A stretch of 5,145 nt of DNA from Anaerohalosphaeraceae bacterium (lineage in GTDB: Bacteria; Planctomycetota; Phycisphaerae; Sedimentisphaerales; Anaerohalosphaeraceae): positions 1 through 5,145 of the forward strand of contig DAOVIC010000124.1 in assembly GCA_030671565.1 (NCBI GenBank), written 5' to 3'. The notes under the pieces were generated by a model. It did not search any database. It was not told the origin of the DNA and saw only the letters and a program-made list of their open reading frames with translations. Both the position numbers and the translations under genes were made by a program. Positions within the stretch are counted from its first letter, which is position 1, and each line of letters opens with the position of its first letter. Shown here piece by piece: positions 1 through 5,145 of the stretch.

Positions 1-46
1 ACAACAAAAATACAAATAAACTTAATTTGATCGAACGGGTGCTGAT

Positions 47-1783
47 ATGAATAATCGTTCCGGATTATCGATGTTTATACTGTTTCTGTTTTTGGCAGCT
101 ATCATAGCCATCCAGATACTGTCAATGATACAAATGGACAGGCAGTACGAACACCTAAACAGAGTAATAAAGGCAGTAGAAAACATCAGGTTTGTAAGTT
201 CTGCCGCACAGATGGATGCCGGTAAGACATCGGACGAGGATGAATACCCCGGCGATAAGGGCGACTGGCTGGTACAATGTATTAATGCCGAACCTGCAAC
301 GCTTTTTGATATTTTGGAGGGCTCCGGCTGGGGAGCAAGATGGATAGTAAGCGGTACGATCTTTGAAAGCATGGTTGGTTATAAACCCGACGCTTTTGAA
401 TACGAAGGAAAGCTCGCAGAGGAGTTTTCAATTTCCGAAGATGGATTGGAGATATATTTCAAGTTAAGGGATGATATTCATTTTTCAGATGGCGTTCCCA
501 TAACAACTGACGATCTGATCTTTACGCTCGAAACAATAACCAATTTGGATATTGACTGCCACAGTTATGCCAATTATTTCCGTGACATAGATCGATATGA
601 AAGGATCAATGACAGAGAGATAAAATTTTATATGAAAAACGTTTATTTCCTCTCCCTCGGCTATATCGGCGGCATTCCAATATATCCCAAACATATTTAC
701 CAGTTCGATGAGCCGAAAGAGTTTAATGAATTGCGTACCAACCCGGTAGGAAGCGGTCCCTACGTTTTTGAAAAATGGGATGTCGGCAGGCAGGTCGTAC
801 TTACTCGTAACGAAAATTACTGGGATAAAAAACCAAAGATCAAAAAACGGGTTTTTCGTTTTATAACTAATGAAATCGCCGCATTGCAGTCTCTTGAGGC
901 AGGTGAAGTTGATTTCTGGCGGCCCATGCCGGATCAATTTGACGAAAAATGCAGTAACGAAGAATTTAGTGAAAAATTCCATTGCCTTTCGTACTGGTCT
1001 GCGACCGAAACAGGATATTTCTGGGTTGGATGGAATCAGGCAAGGCCTTTCTTTAAGGACAAAAGGGTACGTCAAGCTCTTACTCACATGATCGACAGGA
1101 AAGCTATACGTGATCATATTCTCAGAAGCTCCACCGCAGAGATACCTACCGGCCCGTTTTATATTCACGGCCCGCAAACCAATCCAAATATTGAGCCCTG
1201 GCCATATGACCTTGAAAAGGCGAAAAAACTTCTCGATGAAGCCGGCTGGATCGATACAGACGGTGACGGAGTACGCGATAAGGATGGAATTGCCTTCAAG
1301 TTCAATTATATGATAGTTGGGGGAACCCCTCTTCACGAAAAGATCGTCAAACTTGTCAGAGACGCAGCTTCAAAGATCGGTATTGTCGTTGTCCCCGACC
1401 CTTATGAGTGGTCGATTTTCAGCCAGCGTGCCGTTGATCGTAAATTCGATGCGGTAAATATGGCTTGGGGCGGTAATGTTGAAAGCGACCCGTATCAGAT
1501 ATGGCATTCTTCCCAGGCGGTGAAAGGATCCAACTACGTTGGCTTTAAAAATCCCGAGGCAGACGCCCTCATCGAGCAGGCCAGGATGACAATGGACAGG
1601 GATGAAAGAAACGCCTTGTATCACAAGTTCCACAGCATACTTCATGAAGAACAGCCTTACACTTTTATCTATACGAGACCTTCGGAGCGTTTCCTCGATA
1701 AACGCTTTCATAATGTAATAATTCACAAACTGGGCATAGACGAACTTGAGTGGTATGTTCCGAAAGAAATGCAGAAATACTAA
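47..1783 (+). CDS. Peptide-type ABC transporter substrate-binding protein (SBP family 5), membrane-anchored
   Basis: This is the extracytoplasmic solute receptor of the importer encoded downstream, most likely for peptides. Residues 8-28 form one hydrophobic segment. A polar, probably helical stretch (about 30-56) and an acidic linker (to about 72) follow, and the binding domain runs from about 73 to the end. Family hallmarks are visible: the SBP_5 signature region at 122-149 (KLAEEFSIS to HFSDG), NPVGSGPYVFEKW at 232-244, and a PFFKDKRVRQAL segment at 334-345 followed by an IDR. There is no cysteine before C78, so no lipobox, and no convincing signal-peptidase site close to the helix, so an uncleaved anchor is inferred. 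The 578-residue length is slightly above the usual 500-550 because of the anchor and linker. ATG 47 is the first start after an in-frame TAA at 23-25. M9 (nt 71) is an alternative start; neither has a good ribosome site. The family is certain but the substrate is not: glycoside, nickel or opine binding remains possible. Confidence 0.95.
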   Translation: MNNRSGLSMFILFLFLAAIIAIQILSMIQMDRQYEHLNRVIKAVENIRFVSSAAQMDAGKTSDEDEYPGDKGDWLVQCINAEPATLFDILEGSGWGARWIVSGTIFESMVGYKPDAFEYEGKLAEEFSISEDGLEIYFKLRDDIHFSDGVPITTDDLIFTLETITNLDIDCHSYANYFRDIDRYERINDREIKFYMKNVYFLSLGYIGGIPIYPKHIYQFDEPKEFNELRTNPVGSGPYVFEKWDVGRQVVLTRNENYWDKKPKIKKRVFRFITNEIAALQSLEAGEVDFWRPMPDQFDEKCSNEEFSEKFHCLSYWSATETGYFWVGWNQARPFFKDKRVRQALTHMIDRKAIRDHILRSSTAEIPTGPFYIHGPQTNPNIEPWPYDLEKAKKLLDEAGWIDTDGDGVRDKDGIAFKFNYMIVGGTPLHEKIVKLVRDAASKIGIVVVPDPYEWSIFSQRAVDRKFDAVNMAWGGNVESDPYQIWHSSQAVKGSNYVGFKNPEADALIEQARMTMDRDERNALYHKFHSILHEEQPYTFIYTRPSERFLDKRFHNVIIHKLGIDELEWYVPKEMQKY

Positions 1784-1800
1784 CGAGTAACGATTAGATC

Positions 1801-2805
1801 ATGACTAATTATATAATCAGGCGATTGTTTTTGATGATCCCGACTTTGTTCGGCATAACCATTATGGTTTTTGCGATAAGCCGCGCTGCCCCCGGTGACC
1901 CTTTCAGTCTTGCGATGGGTCCAGGCGGTCAGATGGATGCTGAACGTGCAGCCGTCGTCAAGGAATCCCGAGAAAAGCTTTATGGTTACGACAAGCCCCT
2001 CCCTGTTCAGTACATCATTTGGCTTGGCAGAGTGGTTCGTTTTGATTTTGGCGATTCTATCAAGCATCATCGTCCCGTTTTTGACCTGATAAAAGAACGC
2101 CTGCCCATAACCCTGACACTTAACATTCTGGCATTCATAATAATGTATACCATTGCTTTACCGGTAGGCGTGCTGTCTGCGGTGCGGCACAAAAAATTCT
2201 TCGACCGGGCAAGCTCTGTCGTTCTTTTTATGCTCTGGGCGCTTCCTGCGATGTGGGTCGGGCAGATGATGATCGGCTACCTTTGCGGACCGACGTTTGT
2301 TCAGTGGTTTCCTCCAGCAGGTCTTAGCAGCAACAATTCAGAGATACTGCCATTTTTCCCGTGGCTGGCCGACCGTCTTTGGCACCTGGTTTTGCCTGTT
2401 GCGTGCCTTTCATACGGCGGGTTTGCTTATCTTAGCAAGCAGGTTCGTGCTGGTATGCTGGATAATCTTCGAATGGACTATGTTAGAACCGCAAGGGCCA
2501 AGGGGCTGGCCAATAATGTAGTGATCATGCGTCATGCTTTTAGAAACAGCATTATTCCAGTGATAACGATAATGGCAACGGTTCTTCCGGCAATGTTCGG
2601 CGGCTCGGTCATCATCGAAAGCATATTCAGCATACCGGGTATGGGTCGGCTGGCATTCGAAGCGGTAACAACACGCGACTACAACGTAGTGATGGCTGTT
2701 GCGACCATCGCCGGAACGCTGAATCTCGTTGGCATGCTCCTCGGCGACATAGCATACGCCATGGCCGATCCGCGAATAAGTTTTGAAAGTGAAACAGGCG
2801 AATGA
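1801..2805 (+). CDS. dppB: Peptide ABC transporter permease, DppB/OppB type
   Basis: This is one of the two inner-membrane channel subunits of the importer, pairing with the C permease downstream. Its 334 residues match the usual B-subunit length. The N-terminus shows the typical YIIRRLF start, a first helix at about 9-28, the PGDP motif (31-34) and a long external loop ending near FGDS (83-86). Further hydrophobic segments lie at about 103-126, 138-160, 194-212, 251-272 and 296-320. The cytoplasmic EAA loop that docks onto the ATPases is at about 226-251 (DYVRTARAKGL, then HAFRNSIIPV). The conserved SIPGMGRL stretch (277-284) and the terminal DPRI (323-326) complete the family pattern. An in-frame TAG at 1795-1797 fixes the start at ATG 1801. 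No Shine-Dalgarno sequence is visible in the 17-base gap after the binding-protein gene, so coupling to upstream translation is likely. The last four bases overlap the next gene. Whether it is dpp, opp or app cannot be decided from the sequence. Confidence 0.97.
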   Translation: MTNYIIRRLFLMIPTLFGITIMVFAISRAAPGDPFSLAMGPGGQMDAERAAVVKESREKLYGYDKPLPVQYIIWLGRVVRFDFGDSIKHHRPVFDLIKERLPITLTLNILAFIIMYTIALPVGVLSAVRHKKFFDRASSVVLFMLWALPAMWVGQMMIGYLCGPTFVQWFPPAGLSSNNSEILPFFPWLADRLWHLVLPVACLSYGGFAYLSKQVRAGMLDNLRMDYVRTARAKGLANNVVIMRHAFRNSIIPVITIMATVLPAMFGGSVIIESIFSIPGMGRLAFEAVTTRDYNVVMAVATIAGTLNLVGMLLGDIAYAMADPRISFESETGE

Positions 2806-4004
2806 GTAAGCGAAAACAAAAACCCGCTGACTGGGGAACCTCGTACGGAGAGATGGTTTCGCGCGAGTTCTTCAAGAGCAAACTAAACGTACTAAGCATG
2901 ACGTTTGTAATATTCCTTTTCGCAGTCGCGGTCTTTGCCCCTTTCATAGCCAACGACAAACCCTACGTCATTCGCATCGACGGCAAACTCGGCTTTCCGT
3001 TGTTTTCCGCCCTGGATGCCGTCGATTACAGTATCTTTCTGGCAGCCTTTCTCGGCATAGTCCAGTTCATACAGATACGCCGAAACCGCACGAACATCAA
3101 TCCATCCAGTCGCGGCAGAGTATTCTATAAACAGATCAGAAAAAATGCGATCATCCTTGTCGTCGGCATAGCCATGTTCTTCGGATTCATGGACAAAAAA
3201 CTCGATGCGACCGACTACAAATCCATGGTCGCCAGAGAAAAAGCAACCGATGCGGTCTTTGCACCCATCCCTTACAGTTTCGGAAACGTGAACCTCAGCG
3301 TACGCGAGCAGAGCCCGTCAAAAGACCACCTGCTCGGCACAGACGACGTCGGCGCAGACGTACTCTGCCGCCTCATACACGGCAGCCGAATATCACTTTC
3401 CGTCGGTTTTGTCGCAGTTGGCATATCAAGCATTATAGGTGTTTTCGTCGGGTCCATTCTCGGATATTTCGGCGGTAAAGTTGACTTCTTCGGCATGCGA
3501 ATAGTCGAAATAATGATGGCCATACCAACCTTCTTTCTGATAATCACGATCGTAGCGTTTTTTCCGCGAAGCCTCTTTAACATCATGATCATCATCGGCA
3601 TAACAAGCTGGACAGGCGATGCAAGATTTATCCGGGCAGAGTTCTTCAAGCTCCGCCATCTCGAATTCGTACAAGCCGCCCGGTCTCTCGGTTTGCCCCT
3701 TCGCAGCATACTTTTCAAACACATGCTTCCCAACGGTATCGCCCCGGTTCTCGTAAACGCCACATTCGGTATCGCCGGAGCTATCTTCATCGAAGCTGCC
3801 CTAAGCTTCCTCGGTTTTGGCGTAGCACCTCCCACGCCAAGCTGGGGACAGATGCTAAGTCTCGGCGTAGGAACGACCGGAAGATTTCTGTGGTGGCTTT
3901 CGCTTTTCCCGGGCATGGCGATCTTCCTTACAGTAACAGCCTACAACCTCGTTGGCGAAGGATTGCGCGATGCTATCGACCCAAGATTGAGGAAAGCTGC
4001 ATGA
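2802..4004 (+). CDS. dppC: Peptide ABC transporter permease, DppC/OppC type, with extra membrane segments
   Basis: This is the second channel subunit of the importer. The family core is clear: a first helix at about 30-51, the LGTDDVGADVL motif (178-188) before the permease domain, core hydrophobic segments at about 197-221, 232-254, 258-270, 312-334 and 366-385, and an EAA loop at about 289-316 (FVQAARSLGLPL, then HMLPNGIAPV). The terminal GLRDAIDPRLR is also typical. The protein has 400 residues, against roughly 280-320 for most members. The surplus lies between about 55 and 155 and contains two further hydrophobic stretches (about 75-92 and 115-130) around a basic loop (93-114, rich in Arg and Lys). 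By the positive-inside rule this loop would be cytoplasmic, so the insert would be an extra helical hairpin that leaves core topology unchanged. An in-frame TGA at 2790-2792 makes ATG 2802 the earliest start. The gene overlaps its neighbours by four bases on both sides. Confidence 0.96.
   Translation: MSKRKQKPADWGTSYGEMVSREFFKSKLNVLSMTFVIFLFAVAVFAPFIANDKPYVIRIDGKLGFPLFSALDAVDYSIFLAAFLGIVQFIQIRRNRTNINPSSRGRVFYKQIRKNAIILVVGIAMFFGFMDKKLDATDYKSMVAREKATDAVFAPIPYSFGNVNLSVREQSPSKDHLLGTDDVGADVLCRLIHGSRISLSVGFVAVGISSIIGVFVGSILGYFGGKVDFFGMRIVEIMMAIPTFFLIITIVAFFPRSLFNIMIIIGITSWTGDARFIRAEFFKLRHLEFVQAARSLGLPLRSILFKHMLPNGIAPVLVNATFGIAGAIFIEAALSFLGFGVAPPTPSWGQMLSLGVGTTGRFLWWLSLFPGMAIFLTVTAYNLVGEGLRDAIDPRLRKAA
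3989..3993 (+). promoter_or_regulatory. Ribosome binding site of the dppD gene (GAGGA)
   Basis: GAGGA lies seven bases before ATG 4001, inside the end of the C-permease gene. It is the only clear Shine-Dalgarno match before any start in the window. It decides the dppD start in favour of 4001 over an ATG at 3890 in the same frame, which would add 37 residues with no family match. Confidence 0.7.
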
Positions 4005-5050
4005 CCGAAAACACACCACTACTGTCGATACGAGACCTCTCGATAACCTTCTACTCTGACGAAGGACTGGTGAAAGCCGTCCAGAACGTAAGCTACGACG
4101 TCCACGTGGCAAAGACGCTTGCGGTAGTGGGTGAAAGCGGCTGCGGAAAAAGCGTCACCGCCCTGGCAGTACTCTCACTGATACCAGATCCGCCCGGTAA
4201 GATCGGAAACGGAGAAATTCTCTTTAAAGGTGAAAACCTCCTCGATGCCGGCGAAAAGCAGATGCGGCAGATACGCGGCAACGACATTGCCATGATCTTC
4301 CAGGAACCGATGACAAGTTTAAACCCCGTCTACACCGTCGGCGACCAGATCATGGAAGCGATAAAGCTCCACCAAAACAAAAAAGAACCCGAAGCCAGGA
4401 CACTCGCCATCGAAATGCTCCGTCAGGTAGGCATCGCCGACCCGGAAAAACGCATAAACGAATACCCGCACCAGATGAGCGGCGGAATGCGTCAGAGAAT
4501 AATGATCGCAATGGCCCTGTGCTGCTGGCCGGCGCTGCTGATCGCGGATGAGCCGACTACCGCACTTGACGTTACGATACAGGCACAGATACTCGAACTT
4601 CTCCGCAAGCTGCAAAAGCAAAACGGCATGTCGATTATACTCATCACACACGATCTCGGAGTTGTCGCAGAAAACGCCGACGATGTCGTCGTGATGTACG
4701 CCTCGCGAATTGTCGAAACCGGCGACGTCGAAGCCATCTTCGATGACCCGCTGCACCCATATACCCGCGGACTTCTGCGTTCGCTTCCAAAAATCGGTGC
4801 AACGCATGAACGACTCGAAGTAATAGGCGGTTCGGTCCCCGACCCGCTCTGCTTCCCATCGGGCTGCAAGTTCCACCCGCGTTGCCCGATAGGATTCGAC
4901 GACCCAAGATGCATAAATACAGAACCGAAGCTTAGAGAAGTAAAACCAAACCGATGCGTAGCGTGCTGGTATTCCCACGGATACGAAACCGAAGAAGAGT
5001 TCAAACAATACGAAGCAGAATATGGCAAACACAAAAAAATATCTGGTTGA
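4001..5050 (+). CDS. dppD: Peptide ABC transporter ATP-binding protein, DppD/OppD type
   Basis: This is one of the two cytoplasmic ATPases that drive the importer. All nucleotide-binding motifs are intact: Walker A GESGCGKS (44-51), Q-loop Q101 within [11 protein letters not shown], signature MSGGMRQR (159-166), Walker B ending LLIADEP (179-185), D-loop ALD (188-190) and switch histidine H217. The C-terminal oligopeptide-transporter domain starts at LHPYTRGLL (251-259). It carries cysteines 289, 295 and 304, with 319 and 322 further on, in the place where family members bind a [4Fe-4S] cluster. At 349 residues it has a normal length, with a polar, acidic tail after about 328. The start at 4001 is supported by a GAGGA site and the ATGA overlap with the C permease; the reading frame is open upstream to 3890, but that extension shows no homology. 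The last 29 bases overlap the next ATPase gene. Transport specificity is not set by this subunit. Confidence 0.97.
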   Translation: MTENTPLLSIRDLSITFYSDEGLVKAVQNVSYDVHVAKTLAVVGESGCGKSVTALAVLSLIPDPPGKIGNGEILFKGENLLDAGEKQMRQIRGNDIAMIFQEPMTSLNPVYTVGDQIMEAIKLHQNKKEPEARTLAIEMLRQVGIADPEKRINEYPHQMSGGMRQRIMIAMALCCWPALLIADEPTTALDVTIQAQILELLRKLQKQNGMSIILITHDLGVVAENADDVVVMYASRIVETGDVEAIFDDPLHPYTRGLLRSLPKIGATHERLEVIGGSVPDPLCFPSGCKFHPRCPIGFDDPRCINTEPKLREVKPNRCVACWYSHGYETEEEFKQYEAEYGKHKKISG

Positions 5051-5145
5051 GGTCAGGGATCTTAAAACGTATTTCCCGATCCGCCGCGGTCTGTTCAAAA
5101 AAACCGTCGGACACGTAAAAGCCGTCGACGGTGTAAGCTTCAGGA
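5022..5145 (+). CDS. dppF: Peptide ABC transporter ATP-binding protein, DppF/OppF type (5' part, cut by window end)
   Basis: Only the first 41 codons are present. The translation begins [20 protein letters not shown] and continues with a basic stretch (RRGLFKK), then [12 protein letters not shown]. This is the characteristic N-terminus of the second ATPase of peptide importers, where LKxYFPxRRG and [10 protein letters not shown] precede Walker A; Walker A itself lies beyond the window. ATG 5022 is the first possible start after an in-frame TAG at 4959-4961, and no other usual start codon occurs before the conserved region, so the 29-base overlap with dppD seems real. Only a weak purine-rich stretch precedes the start, so coupled translation is likely. 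It should pair with the D subunit as a heterodimer. The truncation is due to the window edge and is not a mutation. Confidence 0.93.
   Translation, partial: MANTKKYLVEVRDLKTYFPIRRGLFKKTVGHVKAVDGVSFR

Noticed and set aside
1..46. Possible promoter in the AT-rich leader before the binding protein
   Set aside because: No pair of -35 and -10 boxes with sensible spacing is visible, and the window starts too close to judge. The gene may also be internal to a longer operon.
485..1336. Open frame of 283 codons on the - strand inside the binding-protein gene
   Set aside because: It lies wholly opposite a gene with clear family motifs, shows no recognisable domain and has no neighbour on its strand. 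It is a shadow of codon bias.
3272..3916. Open frame of 214 codons on the - strand opposite the C permease
   Set aside because: Its product is a low-complexity mixture rich in Pro, Arg, Lys and Met with no family pattern. The + strand carries the conserved permease.
3890..4000. N-terminal extension of dppD to an upstream ATG
   Set aside because: The 37 extra residues fall inside the C-permease coding region and resemble no ATPase N-terminus. ATG 4001 has a GAGGA site and the usual ATGA overlap.
5033..5039. Run of seven A bases in the dppD/dppF overlap as a programmed frameshift site
   Set aside because: dppF lies in the +1 frame, whereas A-run slippage in translation classically goes -1. 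dppD and dppF also each have their own start and stop, so a fusion is not needed.
4319..5098. Open frame of 259 codons on the - strand opposite dppD and the start of dppF
   Set aside because: The opposite strand encodes intact ATPase motifs across the whole stretch, and the - strand product has no recognisable fold or motif.

Overview
The window holds one co-directional operon on the + strand that encodes a peptide-type (family 5) ABC importer. In order it contains a membrane-anchored substrate-binding protein (47-1783), permease B (1801-2805), permease C (2802-4004), ATPase D (4001-5050) and the first 41 codons of ATPase F (5022 to the window end). This is the classical opp/dpp order A-B-C-D-F. 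Nearly every base is coding. The only non-coding stretches are 46 bases at the left edge and 17 bases between the binding protein and permease B. The other junctions overlap by 4, 4 and 29 bases, which points to a single transcript with translational coupling. I see no RNA gene, mobile element, CRISPR array, repeat or terminator.

The genes should work as one machine. The binding protein captures a peptide or similar solute outside the cytoplasmic membrane. The B and C permeases form the channel, and the D and F ATPases form an asymmetric ATP-hydrolysing pair on the inner face. The exact substrate cannot be read from the sequence, because this family also carries nickel, glycosides and opines. 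The dpp symbols therefore mark subunit position, not a proven dipeptide specificity.

Two features differ from the textbook system. The binding protein has an N-terminal membrane helix with no lipobox cysteine, followed by a polar and acidic linker, so it looks tethered by an uncleaved anchor rather than by lipid. The C permease is about 100 residues longer than usual. The extra length lies between its first helix and its core, and includes two additional hydrophobic segments flanking a strongly basic loop.

The organism is bacterial. The anchored binding protein, the enlarged C permease, the scarcity of Shine-Dalgarno sequences and the moderate GC content would suit a planctomycete of the Phycisphaerae type or a related PVC-group bacterium. 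That is an inference from general familiarity and is not proven here. The window is a largely ordinary transporter operon with some unusual architecture; I do not see a new kind of system in it.
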